Source of the DNA: Bacillota bacterium
GTDB taxonomy: Bacteria > Bacillota > Clostridia > Oscillospirales > SIG627
DNA: 38,598 nucleotides
Assembly (NCBI GenBank): GCA_029006345.1
Contig: JAQXGK010000002.1
Location: 1-38,598 of the forward strand
Reading direction: 5' to 3'
Below, piece by piece: positions 1 through 10,014 of the stretch; positions within the stretch are counted from its first letter, which is position 1; every line of letters starts with the position of its first letter. Both the position numbers and the translations under genes were made by a program. The notes below the pieces were generated by a model, which saw only the letters and a list, made by a program, of their open reading frames with translations, searched no databases and was not told the origin of the DNA.

Positions 1-33
1 TTTTGCGGAAAATGCGGATACAAATTGAAGTAG
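1..33 (+). CDS. C-terminal end of a protein cut by the window edge; ends FCGKCGYKLK* (half of a CxxC zinc ribbon)
   Basis: Frame 1 reads ttt tgc gga aaa tgc gga tac aaa ttg aag tag and is followed by a terminator hairpin. Confidence 0.55.
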   Translation, partial: FCGKCGYKLK

Positions 34-45
34 AATTGTTGATAC

Positions 46-80
46 AAAAAAATTGCAGGTCACTTGACCTGCAATTTTTT
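46..80 (+). terminator. Rho-independent terminator
   Basis: TTGCAGGTCA-ct-TGACCTGCAA stem followed by TTTTTT. Confidence 0.85.
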
Positions 81-234
81 CGTTTGTGCTTTACCGTATT
101 TACGACAGCTATGATTAAGCATTAACGGCGGTTGCCTGTAATGCGTATGTATTTACGTTGGTTGCGGGGAGGCTTGCCAAGGCGCGTTTTTTAGAAAAAT
201 ATTGTAAACAAATTGTAAACAATAGGAATATGGG

Positions 235-263
235 TTGAAAAAAACTTCTATGTATATTATACT
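235..263 (+). promoter_or_regulatory. Sigma-A type promoter for the S10 operon
   Basis: TTGAAA (235-240), 17 nt spacer, TATACT (258-263). Confidence 0.8.
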
Positions 264-269
264 GACAAG

Positions 270-707
270 GCTTGATGTGCGATGAAGCGAGAGATTGCTA
301 CACAGTAAAAACCAAGGGTTTTGAGATGGAGGGAACTTTCGCAGAGTATGTCCGAAAACCGGGCGAAAGAAGCTAAAAACGAATAGTATATGTGGTGTTT
401 TCCGCAGGTTTGAGCCCTGGCACGCTCTTTACCCAGCCGGTGTTGCAGACCGCCGTCAGATGTTGCGAATGCGGCATAACGGGCGAGCAAAACGGCAAGA
501 GCAGCCGGAGGACTTGCGATTCGGACCCAACGGAAAGCTTCATATTATTATACTATGTCCGGATTTTTGCCTTGAGGCGGATCCGGTTTTATGATGGGAG
601 CGCTTGAAACTCCCGGATGCGTATTTAGTTTATCGGCCCTTCCGAATTTATTGTTTCCGTAAATGAGCAAAACAGGAAACAACCTATTTTAGAAGGAGGA
701 CACAAAA
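270..707 (+). promoter_or_regulatory. Long structured 5' leader of the S10 operon
   Basis: About 440 nt between promoter and rpsJ with several stems: 276-304, 308-322, CTTTCG/CGAAAG 336-368, CCGGAT/ATCCGG 559-586 followed by TTTT, TTGTTTCC/GGAAACAA 651-682. Confidence 0.6.
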
Positions 708-1019
708 ATGTCAAAGGAAAGAATCCGCATAAGACTCAAGGCTTACGATGCCAGCCTTATCGACCAGTCGGCAGAGAAGATCGTTGATGCAGCTAAGCGC
801 CAGGGCGCTAAGGTATCAGGTCCCATCCCGCTTCCCACAGATAAGGAAGTCATTACGATTCTCCGTGCTGTTCACAAGTACAAGGACTCCAGAGAGCAGT
901 TCGAACAGCGCACTCACAAGAGACTCATCGATGTTATCAACCCCAGCAAGGCTGCCGTTGACGCACTTACATCCATTGAGCTTCCTTCCGGAGTTGAAAT
1001 CGAATACAAGTTCGACTGA
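708..1019 (+). CDS. rpsJ: 30S ribosomal protein S10
   Basis: Protein [30 protein letters not shown]... typical S10. Confidence 0.98.
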   Translation: MSKERIRIRLKAYDASLIDQSAEKIVDAAKRQGAKVSGPIPLPTDKEVITILRAVHKYKDSREQFEQRTHKRLIDVINPSKAAVDALTSIELPSGVEIEYKFD

Positions 1020-1085
1020 GACGAAAGAGGATAATTTGTCATGTTGGGCAGACGCTCAACCAATAACATTTTCAGGAGGAATAAA

Positions 1086-1718
1086 ATGAAAAAGGCAATC
1101 ATCGGTAAGAAGATCGGCATGACGCAGATTTTCACCGAAACAGGCGCCGTTATTCCGGTCACGGTCATTGAAGCAGGACCCTGTGTCGTTGCTCAGAAGA
1201 AAACCGTAGACAAGGACGGCTATTCGGCAGTTCAGCTCGGCTTCTGCGACATCGCAGAGAAGAAGCTTACAAATCCGCTTGTAGGTCACTACAAGAAGGC
1301 AAACATTTCCGCTAAGAAGCACTTGAAGGAATTCCGCCTCGACAACGCAGACGAGCTTAACGTCGGCGACGAAATCAAGGCAGATGCTTTTGCGGTAGGC
1401 GAATGCGTCGATGTAACCGGCACAACCAAGGGCCGCGGATATTCGGGCGTTATCAAGAGATGGAACGCTCACAGACTCAGAATGACTCACGGTACAGGTC
1501 CCGTTCACCGTCAGGTCGGTTCTATGGGAGCTTGCTCGAGCCCTTCGAGAGTATATAAGAACAAGAAGATGGCAGGTCAGTACGGTAACGAACAGGTTAC
1601 TGTTCTCAACCTCGATATTGTCAAGATTGACGCTGAAAAGAACCTTATCGCCGTCAAGGGCGCGGTTCCCGGCGCAAAGGGACAGATCGTGTTCATCAGA
1701 GATACAGTAAAGGCATAA
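1086..1718 (+). CDS. rplC: 50S ribosomal protein L3
   Basis: [16 protein letters not shown]...; ATG at 1086 preceded by aggagg. Confidence 0.98.
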   Translation: MKKAIIGKKIGMTQIFTETGAVIPVTVIEAGPCVVAQKKTVDKDGYSAVQLGFCDIAEKKLTNPLVGHYKKANISAKKHLKEFRLDNADELNVGDEIKADAFAVGECVDVTGTTKGRGYSGVIKRWNAHRLRMTHGTGPVHRQVGSMGACSSPSRVYKNKKMAGQYGNEQVTVLNLDIVKIDAEKNLIAVKGAVPGAKGQIVFIRDTVKA

Positions 1719-1747
1719 CGCCGAAAAGATAGAAAGGAGCAATAAAA

Positions 1748-2377
1748 ATGCCAAATGTTAAGGTATTTGATATGAACGGTAAAGCTGCCGGAGAAATAGC
1801 TCTTTCCGAGGAGCTTTTCGGTGCTGAGATAAACACTGCCGTGCTTCACGCGGCGGTTCGTGCATATCTCATGAATCAGAGACAGGGTACACAGTCTACT
1901 CTTACAAGAAGCGAAGTGCGCGGCGGCGGTAAGAAGCCGTGGCGTCAGAAGGGAACCGGACGCGCTCGTCAGGGCTCTATCAGAAGCCCTCAGTGGACAC
2001 ACGGCGGTATCGCACTCGGACCCAAGCCCAGAAAGTACAAGGTGGCTCTCAACAAGAAGGTTAAGAGAATCGCTCTTGCCAGCGCTCTCTCGGCTAAGGC
2101 AAGCGAGAACGAGATTATCGTTATCGACGGCCTCAAGGCTACCGAATACAAGACAAAGACAATGGTTAACATGCTCAAGGCAGTCGGTGCCGCTAAGAAG
2201 GCTCTCGTCGTTCTTCCCGAGATGGACAATATGGCGATCAAGTCATTTGCCAACATCCCCGGCGTAAAGACCACTCAGGCAAACAACCTGAACGTATATG
2301 ACCTTCTTAACTACACTCAGCTTATCATAGCTAAGCCTGCGGTAGAAATCATCGAGGAGGTATATAAGTCATGCTGA
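1748..2377 (+). CDS. rplD: 50S ribosomal protein L4
   Basis: [25 protein letters not shown] motif. Confidence 0.98.
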   Translation: MPNVKVFDMNGKAAGEIALSEELFGAEINTAVLHAAVRAYLMNQRQGTQSTLTRSEVRGGGKKPWRQKGTGRARQGSIRSPQWTHGGIALGPKPRKYKVALNKKVKRIALASALSAKASENEIIVIDGLKATEYKTKTMVNMLKAVGAAKKALVVLPEMDNMAIKSFANIPGVKTTQANNLNVYDLLNYTQLIIAKPAVEIIEEVYKSC

Positions 2378-2664
2378 CATCCTACGATATTATAATCAAG
2401 CCGATAATCACCGAAACAAGTATGGAAAACATTGCAGCTAAGAAGTACACCTTCAAGGTTGCGCCCGGCGCCAACAAGATTATGATCAAGAAGGCGGTCG
2501 AGGAAATATTCAAGGTAAAGGTTAAGTCGGTAAACACGATTTCAATGAAGAGCAAGCCGAAGAGACTCGGTGTTCACATGGGCACCACAAGCGCATGGAA
2601 GAAAGCGATTGTTACACTCACGGCCGATTCAAAGACCATCGAATTCTTCGACGGTATGATGTAA
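2371..2664 (+). CDS. rplW: 50S ribosomal protein L23
   Basis: [24 protein letters not shown]; overlaps rplD by 7 nt. Confidence 0.97.
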   Translation: MLTSYDIIIKPIITETSMENIAAKKYTFKVAPGANKIMIKKAVEEIFKVKVKSVNTISMKSKPKRLGVHMGTTSAWKKAIVTLTADSKTIEFFDGMM

Positions 2665-2683
2665 TCTGAAAGGAGTAAAGATA

Positions 2684-3514
2684 ATGGCAAATAAGATTTA
2701 TAAGCCGACGACTCCGGGCAGAAGGCAAATGAGTGTTCAGTCTTTTGAGGAGATTACAAAGAAGACTCCCGAAAAGAGCCTTGTCCGTGAAATGAAGAGC
2801 AAAGCCGGCAGAAACAACACCGGTAAGATAACAGTCCGTCACAGAGGCGGCGGAAACAAGAGAAAGTACAGAATCATCGACTTCAGAAGACTGAGAGATG
2901 ACGCTGCAACAGTAATAGCAATCGAGTACGACCCCAACAGAAACGCACATATCGCGCTCATCCAGTATGAGAACGGCGACAAGGCGTACATCATAGCTCC
3001 GGTCGGCGTTACCGTCGGAACAGTGATCAAGTCGAGTGCCGACGCGGATATCAAGCCCGGCAACACGCTCCCGATTGCAAACATCCCCGTAGGTACCATT
3101 ATCCACAACATCGAGCTTTATCCCGGCAAGGGCGCACAGCTTGTCAGAAGCGCCGGCGTTTCCGCACAGCTTATGGCTAAGGAAAACGGCGTAGCACAGG
3201 TAAGACTTCCCTCCGGCGAGGTCAGATACATTCGTCTCGACTGCAAGGCAACGATCGGTCAGGTCGGAAATATAGAGTACGAGAACGTCAAGATCGGTAA
3301 GGCCGGCAAGACCCGTCACATGGGTATCCGCCCGACCGTCAGAGGTTCCGTAATGAACCCCTGCGACCATCCTCACGGCGGTGGTGAAGGCAAGTCTCCG
3401 ATTGGACGTCCGTCCCCCGTTACTCCGTGGGGCAAGCCCGCTCTCGGTTATAAGACCAGAGACAAGAAGGCTCGGACAAACAAGATGATCGTTAAACGCA
3501 GAAATGCGAGATAA
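2684..3514 (+). CDS. rplB: 50S ribosomal protein L2
   Basis: [36 protein letters not shown]. Confidence 0.98.
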   Translation: MANKIYKPTTPGRRQMSVQSFEEITKKTPEKSLVREMKSKAGRNNTGKITVRHRGGGNKRKYRIIDFRRLRDDAATVIAIEYDPNRNAHIALIQYENGDKAYIIAPVGVTVGTVIKSSADADIKPGNTLPIANIPVGTIIHNIELYPGKGAQLVRSAGVSAQLMAKENGVAQVRLPSGEVRYIRLDCKATIGQVGNIEYENVKIGKAGKTRHMGIRPTVRGSVMNPCDHPHGGGEGKSPIGRPSPVTPWGKPALGYKTRDKKARTNKMIVKRRNAR

Positions 3515-3535
3515 GCTCGGAAGGAGGAGAAAAAA

Positions 3536-3811
3536 TTGAGCAGAAGCATTAAAAAGGGACCTTTTGTCCATGAAAAGCTCTATGCAGCTATCGAAGCAAT
3601 GAATCAGGCAAACGACAAGAAGCTTGTTAAGACCTGGTCGAGAGCTTCGACAATATTCCCCGAATTCGTAGGGCATACGATCGCTGTATACGACGGAAGA
3701 AAACACGTGCCGGTTTATGTCACAGAGGATATGGTCGGTCACAAGCTTGGTGAATTCGCTCCCACCAGAACCTTCAAGGGTCATTCGGGATCGAAGACTT
3801 CTAATTCTTAA
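3536..3811 (+). CDS. rpsS: 30S ribosomal protein S19
   Basis: [18 protein letters not shown] start after aaggagg. Confidence 0.97.
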   Translation: MSRSIKKGPFVHEKLYAAIEAMNQANDKKLVKTWSRASTIFPEFVGHTIAVYDGRKHVPVYVTEDMVGHKLGEFAPTRTFKGHSGSKTSNS

Positions 3812-3827
3812 GAGGAGGTAATCTGAA

Positions 3828-4175
3828 ATGGCAGAAGAAAAAATTTCCAAGGTTGTCAGACGCGAAGTCAGAATCTCCCCGAGGAAGGTTGCAATCGTTC
3901 TCGACCTGATAAGAGGAAAAGATGTGGCTTTGGCGCAGGGCATTCTCAAGAACACCCGCAAGAGCGCTTCGGAGTACGCCATCAAGCTGCTGAATGAAGC
4001 GGTAGCCAATGCAGAGAACAACTTCGGTATGGATAAGGACAAGCTCTATGTCTGCGAATGCTACGCAACTCCCGGCACAACTCTTAAGAGAATCATGCCG
4101 CGCGCACAGGGCAGAGCATTCAGAATACTCAAGAGAGCAAGTCACATTACCATAGCGGTTAAAGAAAAGAATTAA
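3828..4175 (+). CDS. rplV: 50S ribosomal protein L22
   Basis: [41 protein letters not shown]. Confidence 0.97.
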   Translation: MAEEKISKVVRREVRISPRKVAIVLDLIRGKDVALAQGILKNTRKSASEYAIKLLNEAVANAENNFGMDKDKLYVCECYATPGTTLKRIMPRAQGRAFRILKRASHITIAVKEKN

Positions 4176-4198
4176 GGATAAAGGAGGTCAAGTACAAA

Positions 4199-4984
4199 AT
4201 GGGTCAGAAAGTTAATCCGCACGGCCTCAGAGTCGGCGTAATTAAAGACTGGGATTCAAGATGGTACGCAAAGGACGAAAAGTTCGGCGATCTTCTTGTG
4301 TCCGATTTTCAACTTAGAAGCTACTTAAAGAAAAAGCTTGAAAAGGTCGGCGTTCCCAAGATCGAAATCGAACGCAGCGCGGACCGTATCAAGGTTCTTA
4401 TATACTGTGCAAAGCCCGGTATCGTAATCGGTAAGGGCGGTTCCGAAATCGACAAGCTTCGCAGCGACATTGAGAAGTTCCTCAAGCTCCCGGCAAACTC
4501 TCCTGTCAAGGTTGCGGTAAATGTCAGCGAGGTCAAGAACCCCGATCTCAATTCGCAGCTTGTTGCAGAGAACATAGCAGGTCAGCTTGAAAGAAGAATT
4601 TCCTTCAGAAGAGCCATGAAGCTCAGCATTGGTCGTACAATGAAGCTCGGTGCAAGAGGTATTAAGGTTACCTGCTCCGGCCGTCTCGGCGGCGCTGAAA
4701 TCGCTCGCTCGGAGACCTACCACGAGGGTACTATTCCGCTTCAGACAATCAGAGCCGACATAGATTACGGTTTTGCCGAAGCTAACACTACCTACGGAAA
4801 GATCGGCGTTAAGGTCTGGATATACAGAGGCGAAGTTCTCCAGAATGCAAGCCGTGCAAACACAGGACGCCGCGAGCGTCGCGACAACCGTGACAGCCGT
4901 CCCGCAAGAAGGGACAACAACCGCCGCGGTCAGAATCCTCAGAGAGAAGGAGGACGGACAAATGTTAAGTCCAAAGAGAGTTAA
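4199..4984 (+). CDS. rpsC: 30S ribosomal protein S3 with Arg-rich C-terminal extension
   Basis: [36 protein letters not shown] followed by a low-complexity tail. Confidence 0.97.
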   Translation: MGQKVNPHGLRVGVIKDWDSRWYAKDEKFGDLLVSDFQLRSYLKKKLEKVGVPKIEIERSADRIKVLIYCAKPGIVIGKGGSEIDKLRSDIEKFLKLPANSPVKVAVNVSEVKNPDLNSQLVAENIAGQLERRISFRRAMKLSIGRTMKLGARGIKVTCSGRLGGAEIARSETYHEGTIPLQTIRADIDYGFAEANTTYGKIGVKVWIYRGEVLQNASRANTGRRERRDNRDSRPARRDNNRRGQNPQREGGRTNVKSKES

Positions 4985-5387
4985 GTACAGAAGAGTTCAT
5001 CGCGGAAGACTTACAGGCAGAGCATACCGCGGCAACACGGTATCCAACGGCCAATTCGGTCTTCAGGCTCTTGAGCCCGCGTGGATCACCTCGAATCAGA
5101 TCGAGGCAGCCCGTATCGCGATGACCCGTTACGTAAAGCGTGGCGGTAAGGTATGGATAAAGATTTTCCCCGACAAGCCGATCACCGAAAAGCCCGCTGA
5201 AACCCGTATGGGTTCCGGTAAAGGTTCGCCCGAGTACTGGGTAGCGGTCGTTAAGCCCGGCAGAATACTGTTCGAGATGGGCGACGTTACCGAGCAGCAG
5301 GCAAGAGAAGCTATGCGTCTTGCAATGCACAAGCTTCCCATCAAGTGCAAGTTTGTGAAGAAAGAGGCTGAGGAGGTAGCAGAATGA
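4962..5387 (+). CDS. rplP: 50S ribosomal protein L16
   Basis: [28 protein letters not shown] at 4962 after gaaggagga, inside the end of rpsC. Confidence 0.97.
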   Translation: MLSPKRVKYRRVHRGRLTGRAYRGNTVSNGQFGLQALEPAWITSNQIEAARIAMTRYVKRGGKVWIKIFPDKPITEKPAETRMGSGKGSPEYWVAVVKPGRILFEMGDVTEQQAREAMRLAMHKLPIKCKFVKKEAEEVAE

Positions 5388-5590
5388 AGATAGCAGATAT
5401 TAGAGAAAAGACTACCGAAGAGCTTAACACAGAGCTTCGCAATCAGAAGAACGAGCTTTTCAATCTCCGTTTCCAGCACGCAATCAACCAGCTTGATAAT
5501 CCCCAGAAGATAGTTGAGACCAAAAAGACTATCGCTCGGATTATGACCGTCCTTCGCGAGAAGGAAATCCAGGCTGAGAAGAATAAGTAA
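5384..5590 (+). CDS. rpmC: 50S ribosomal protein L29
   Basis: [31 protein letters not shown]. Confidence 0.97.
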   Translation: MKIADIREKTTEELNTELRNQKNELFNLRFQHAINQLDNPQKIVETKKTIARIMTVLREKEIQAEKNK

Positions 5591-5607
5591 GAGGGAGGAG
5601 AACAGCA

Positions 5608-5868
5608 ATGAACGAAGCAAGAAATCTCAGAAAGACAAGAACAGGCAGAGTTGTCAGCAACAAGATGGACAAGACCATTGTAGTTGCCATTGAAGATAAT
5701 GTTAAGCATCCTCTCTACAACAAAATCGTTAAGACAACAACAAAGTTCAAGGCTCACGATGAGAACAATGAGTGCTCTGTCGGCGACATTGTCACCATCA
5801 TGGAGACAAGAAAGCTCTCCAAGGACAAGAACTGGCGCCTTGTTGAAATCGTAGAGAAGGCAAAATAA
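5608..5868 (+). CDS. rpsQ: 30S ribosomal protein S17
   Basis: [22 protein letters not shown]. Confidence 0.97.
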   Translation: MNEARNLRKTRTGRVVSNKMDKTIVVAIEDNVKHPLYNKIVKTTTKFKAHDENNECSVGDIVTIMETRKLSKDKNWRLVEIVEKAK

Positions 5869-5900
5869 TATACCGTTAGCAGAAAGGAAGGTACACAAAA

Positions 5901-6269
5901 GTGATTCAGCAGCAGAGTCTCATGAAAGTCGCCGATAATACCGGCGCAAAAGAAATTATGTGCATCCGTGTGCTTGGCGGTACAGGCAGACGCTACGGCA
6001 ACATCGGCGATGTTGTTATCGCAGCTGTCAAGAAAGCAACGCCCGGCGGTGTTGTTAAAAAGGGCGAGGTCGTAAAGGCGGTTATCGTTCGTTCGGTAAA
6101 GGGTATCCGCAGAAACGACGGCTCATACGTCAAGTTCGACGAGAACGCAGCAGTTATTATTAAGGATGATAAAACTCCCAGAGGTACTCGTATCTTTGGA
6201 CCGGTTGCCAGAGAGCTTCGTGACAAGGACTATCTCAGAATACTGTCCCTTGCACCCGAAGTACTTTAA
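5901..6269 (+). CDS. rplN: 50S ribosomal protein L14
   Basis: [30 protein letters not shown] start. Confidence 0.98.
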   Translation: MIQQQSLMKVADNTGAKEIMCIRVLGGTGRRYGNIGDVVIAAVKKATPGGVVKKGEVVKAVIVRSVKGIRRNDGSYVKFDENAAVIIKDDKTPRGTRIFGPVARELRDKDYLRILSLAPEVL

Positions 6270-6287
6270 TACGGGGGTGAAAAGAAA

Positions 6288-6605
6288 ATGACAAAACTTC
6301 ATATTAAAAAAGGTGATACAGTCGTTATAGGTTCAGGCGACGACAAGGGCGCTAAGGGCAAGGTGCTTCAGGTAAGCCCGAAGGAAGGCAAGGTCATCGT
6401 TGAAGGCCTCAACATTGTATCCAAACATGTAAAGCCCCGTAAGCAGGGCGAAGCAGGCGGTATCGTAAAGGCTGAGGCCGCTATGTATGCCTGCAAGGTT
6501 AATATTTACTGCCCGAGCTGCGGCAAGGGTGTGCGAGTAAAGATGAAGAAACTCGACAACGGCGACGTCGTCCGCGTTTGTGCAAAATGCGGCGAGAGCC
6601 TTTAA
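6288..6605 (+). CDS. rplX: 50S ribosomal protein L24 (with C-terminal CxxC...CxxC ribbon)
   Basis: KKGDTVVIGSGDDKGAKGKVLQV; YCPSCGKGV...VCAKCGESL. Confidence 0.97.
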   Translation: MTKLHIKKGDTVVIGSGDDKGAKGKVLQVSPKEGKVIVEGLNIVSKHVKPRKQGEAGGIVKAEAAMYACKVNIYCPSCGKGVRVKMKKLDNGDVVRVCAKCGESL

Positions 6606-6626
6606 TCAAACGGGAGGTAAAAACGA

Positions 6627-7166
6627 ATGGCAAGACTTAAAGATTACTACAAGAACGATGTAGCTCCCGCTTTGCAGTCGAAGTTCAACTACAAGAACCC
6701 CATGATGATTCCGAAAATCGACAAGGTCGTCGTTAACGTCGGCGCAGGCGAGGCAAAGGAAAACTCTAAGGTTATCGACAGTGTTATCGCAGATCTCACT
6801 GCCATCACCGGTCAGAAAGCGGTTCCTACATACGCAAAGAAGTCTATAGCAAACTTCAAGCTGAGAGCCGGCACCAAGATCGGCGCCAAGGTTACTCTCC
6901 GCGGCGATATCATGTATGAGTTTATCGACAGACTCTTCAACCTTGCTCTTCCCAGAGTCCGCGACTTCAAGGGAATCAACTCCAACGGTTTCGACGGACG
7001 CGGCAACTATTCTCTCGGTCTCAAGGAGCAGCTTATATTCCCTGAAATCGACTACGAAAAGGTTGACAAAATCAGAGGAATGGACATTGTGTTCGTTACC
7101 ACTGCACACACCGATGAAGAAGCACGCGAGCTTTTGTCCCTCATGGGCGCGCCCTTCTCAAAATAA
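6627..7166 (+). CDS. rplE: 50S ribosomal protein L5
   Basis: [34 protein letters not shown]. Confidence 0.98.
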   Translation: MARLKDYYKNDVAPALQSKFNYKNPMMIPKIDKVVVNVGAGEAKENSKVIDSVIADLTAITGQKAVPTYAKKSIANFKLRAGTKIGAKVTLRGDIMYEFIDRLFNLALPRVRDFKGINSNGFDGRGNYSLGLKEQLIFPEIDYEKVDKIRGMDIVFVTTAHTDEEARELLSLMGAPFSK

Positions 7167-7183
7167 GATAAGGAGAGAATGAT

Positions 7184-7369
7184 ATGGCAAAGAAGGCTAT
7201 GATTCTGAAACAGCAGAAGAAGCAGAAGTATTCCACCAGAGAGTACACTAGATGCAAAATCTGCGGAAGACCTCATGCTTATCTCCGCAAGTACGGCATC
7301 TGCCGTATCTGCTTCAGAGAGCTTGCTCACAAGGGCCAGATTCCCGGTGTTAGAAAGGCAAGCTGGTAA
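7184..7369 (+). CDS. rpsN: 30S ribosomal protein S14, zinc-binding type Z
   Basis: 61 aa; [25 protein letters not shown]. Confidence 0.97.
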   Translation: MAKKAMILKQQKKQKYSTREYTRCKICGRPHAYLRKYGICRICFRELAHKGQIPGVRKASW

Positions 7370-7497
7370 ACAAAAACAGGATCTACTATCAACCAACGAC
7401 TTTTAACGGGATTTCCCGCGATAAAGTACTCCGGTTTTTCCGGAGCAGATTTGCACATAAGTGCGAAAGCAAACTAAGTGCATAGGAGGAAAATTAA

Positions 7498-7896
7498 ATG
7501 CAGATTACTGATGCAATCGCTGATATGCTCACGCGTATCAGAAACGCAAACTCGGCAAAGCATCCGAGCGTAGAGATTCCTTGCTCAAATGTAAAGAAGG
7601 CTATCGCTCAGATACTTCTTGATGAGGGCTTCATCAAGAATTTTACAGTTATAGACGACCAGAAGCAGGGCGTTATCAAGGTTGACTTGAAATACGGCCC
7701 CGGCAAGACCTGTGTAATTCAGGGACTCAAGAGGGTAAGTAAGCCCGGTCTCAGAATTTACGCGAGCTGCGAGGAGATACCGAGCGTTATGAAGGGTCTG
7801 GGTGTCGCTATTGTTTCAACATCCAAAGGCATCATGACAGATAAGAAAGCCAGAAAAGAAAATGTCGGCGGTGAAGTACTCGCCTTCGTTTGGTAA
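7498..7896 (+). CDS. rpsH: 30S ribosomal protein S8
   Basis: [44 protein letters not shown]. Confidence 0.98.
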   Translation: MQITDAIADMLTRIRNANSAKHPSVEIPCSNVKKAIAQILLDEGFIKNFTVIDDQKQGVIKVDLKYGPGKTCVIQGLKRVSKPGLRIYASCEEIPSVMKGLGVAIVSTSKGIMTDKKARKENVGGEVLAFVW

Positions 7897-7914
7897 TTAG
7901 GAGGGAAAACGACT

Positions 7915-8451
7915 ATGTCAAGAATAGGTATTAAGCCGGTCGCAGTTCCCGCCGGTGTAAAGGTGAGCCTCGATGGCAGCACCATTACAGTAAAGGGACC
8001 GAAGGGAGAGCTTACCCGTACACTTCATAGCGATATGATTGTTAAGGTTTCCGACAGTGAAATCACAGTCGAGAGACCCAGCGAAGAAAAGATTCACAAG
8101 TCGCTTCACGGCTTGACCCGCACACTGATAGCAAATATGATAGAGGGCGTTACAAACGAGTACTCCAAAACATTGCTTATCAGCGAGGGCGGTTACAAGG
8201 CTGCTAAGAAGGGCAAGCAGGTTGTCCTCAGCCTCGGTTATTCGCACGATGTAATAGTTGACGAAGAACCCGGTATCACCATCGATGTTCCCGAACCCAA
8301 CAAGCTTGTTGTAAGAGGCGTCGATAAGCAGAGAGTAGGCCAGGTAGCAGCTGAAATTCGTGCTAAGAGACCTCCGGAGCCCTACCTCGGCAAGGGTATC
8401 AAGTACGAGAACGAGCATATCCGCCGCAAGTCCGGTAAGGCCGGCAAATAA
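7915..8451 (+). CDS. rplF: 50S ribosomal protein L6
   Basis: MSRIGIKPVAVPAGVKV; KRPPEPYLGKGIKYENE. Confidence 0.98.
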   Translation: MSRIGIKPVAVPAGVKVSLDGSTITVKGPKGELTRTLHSDMIVKVSDSEITVERPSEEKIHKSLHGLTRTLIANMIEGVTNEYSKTLLISEGGYKAAKKGKQVVLSLGYSHDVIVDEEPGITIDVPEPNKLVVRGVDKQRVGQVAAEIRAKRPPEPYLGKGIKYENEHIRRKSGKAGK

Positions 8452-8470
8452 TGAAAGGAGTGGACGATAA

Positions 8471-8830
8471 ATGATAACCAAACAGGATTCTAATATCAAC
8501 CGTTTGAAGAGACATAAGAGAGTTCGTGCAAAGGTTTCAGGTACTGCTGCAAAGCCCCGTCTTTGCGTTTACCGTTCGACCAAGAACATTTATGCACAGA
8601 TTATCGACGATGTCAACGGAGTAACACTTGCTTCCGCTTCTTCTATTGTTAAGGGCTTTGAAAAGGACGGCGGTAACAAGGAAGGCGCAAGAGCGGTAGG
8701 CGAAGCAATTGCCAAGGCCGCTATTGCCAAGGGTATCACCGAGGTCGTATTTGACCGCGGCGGTTACATCTATCACGGACGCGTAAAAGAACTTGCAGAC
8801 GGCGCTCGCGAGAGCGGTCTGAAATTCTAA
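8471..8830 (+). CDS. rplR: 50S ribosomal protein L18
   Basis: [38 protein letters not shown]. Confidence 0.97.
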   Translation: MITKQDSNINRLKRHKRVRAKVSGTAAKPRLCVYRSTKNIYAQIIDDVNGVTLASASSIVKGFEKDGGNKEGARAVGEAIAKAAIAKGITEVVFDRGGYIYHGRVKELADGARESGLKF

Positions 8831-8842
8831 GGGGGTAAGTTT

Positions 8843-9340
8843 ATGGCTTTGAAAATCGATCCTGCAACACTTAAAGAAGTTGTTGTAGATGTAAAAAGTG
8901 TATCAAAGACTGTAAAAGGCGGACGCGTTCGTAAGTTTACGGCTCTTGTCGTTGTAGGCGACGAAAACGGTCATGTAGGCTACGGACTCGGCAAAGCAGC
9001 CGAACGTCCCGAAGCAGTCAGAAAAGGCACGGAGGAAGCAAAGAAGAATATCATCGAGGTATCTCTCAAGGGAACCACAATCCCCCATGAGATAATCGGT
9101 GAATTCGGAGCAGGCAGGGTTCTCCTCAAGCCGGCTCCCCAGGGTACCGGCGTTATTGCCGGCGGCAAGGTGAGAAGCGTGCTCGACATGGTCGGCATCA
9201 AGGATGTCAGAACCAAGTGCCTTCGTTCCAACAATCCCACAAACGTGGTTAAAGCAACCTTTGAAGGCTTGAGAGGCTTGAAAACAGTTGATCAGGTAGC
9301 AAAGATCAGAAACAAAACACCGGAAGAGATTCTGGGCTAA
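8843..9340 (+). CDS. rpsE: 30S ribosomal protein S5
   Basis: [27 protein letters not shown]. Confidence 0.97.
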   Translation: MALKIDPATLKEVVVDVKSVSKTVKGGRVRKFTALVVVGDENGHVGYGLGKAAERPEAVRKGTEEAKKNIIEVSLKGTTIPHEIIGEFGAGRVLLKPAPQGTGVIAGGKVRSVLDMVGIKDVRTKCLRSNNPTNVVKATFEGLRGLKTVDQVAKIRNKTPEEILG

Positions 9341-9351
9341 GGAGGAAGATT

Positions 9352-9534
9352 ATGGCTTCTTTGAAGATTACACTTACAAAAAGTCTTATCGGCAGACTCG
9401 ATAAGCAAAAAAAGACAGCTGCTTCCCTCGGTCTCAGAAAGATCGGCGACACAACTATTCAGCAGGATAATGCAGCTACCAACGGAAAAATATTCGTAAT
9501 AAAGCATCTTGTCAAGGTTGAAAAGGCTGACTAA
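9352..9534 (+). CDS. rpmD: 50S ribosomal protein L30
   Basis: MASLKITLTKSLIGRLDKQKKTAASLGLRKIGDT. Confidence 0.96.
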   Translation: MASLKITLTKSLIGRLDKQKKTAASLGLRKIGDTTIQQDNAATNGKIFVIKHLVKVEKAD

Positions 9535-9570
9535 GCTTGCAACCAATCAAGATTCAAAGGAGGAAAAAAC

Positions 9571-10014
9571 ATGAAGCTCAATGAACTGTCACCCGCTCCC
9601 GGATCTGCAAAGCATGCTTACCGCAAGGGCAGAGGCGCCGGCTCCGGAAACGGCAAAACCGCCGGCAAGGGACACAAGGGACAGAATGCTCGTTCGGGCG
9701 GCGGAGTTAGACCGGGCTTTGAAGGCGGTCAGATTCCGGCATACAGAAGACTCCCGAAGAGAGGCTTTGATAATTCGAAATTTGCTACGAATTACGCTAT
9801 AATCAATCTTTGCGATCTCAACAAGCTTGATGAAGGCGCCGAAGTAACAATCGAGAGCCTCGTGGCGAGCAAAATAATCAAGAAGCCCCTTGACGGGCTC
9901 AAAGTTCTTGCAAAGGGCGAAATAACCAAAAAGATGACGGTTAAAGCTAAAGTCTTTTCGGCTGCAGCTAAAGAAAAGATCGAAGCCGCAGGCGGAAAGG
10001 CAGAGGTGATCTAA
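9571..10014 (+). CDS. rplO: 50S ribosomal protein L15
   Basis: [41 protein letters not shown]. Confidence 0.98.
   Translation: MKLNELSPAPGSAKHAYRKGRGAGSGNGKTAGKGHKGQNARSGGGVRPGFEGGQIPAYRRLPKRGFDNSKFATNYAIINLCDLNKLDEGAEVTIESLVASKIIKKPLDGLKVLAKGEITKKMTVKAKVFSAAAKEKIEAAGGKAEVI

Noticed and set aside
392-607. 71-aa plus-strand ORF in the rpsJ leader
   Set aside because: No RBS or recognisable protein features; overlaps the structured leader.
663-692. Nine-codon ORF MSKTGNNLF* ending at the rpsJ RBS
   Set aside because: No Shine-Dalgarno upstream and it lies inside a hairpin; too short to support.
1056-4042. Long antisense ORFs opposite ribosomal genes (for example 1056-1754 and 2618-4042)
   Set aside because: They lie fully opposite confidently identified genes, show no recognisable domains, and are explained by codon bias of the real strand.
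6288-6605. Zinc-ribbon C-terminus on L24 as unusual
   Set aside because: CxxC-bearing L24 proteins are common in bacteria; likewise the zinc forms of S14, S4 and L36 are typical of Clostridia.
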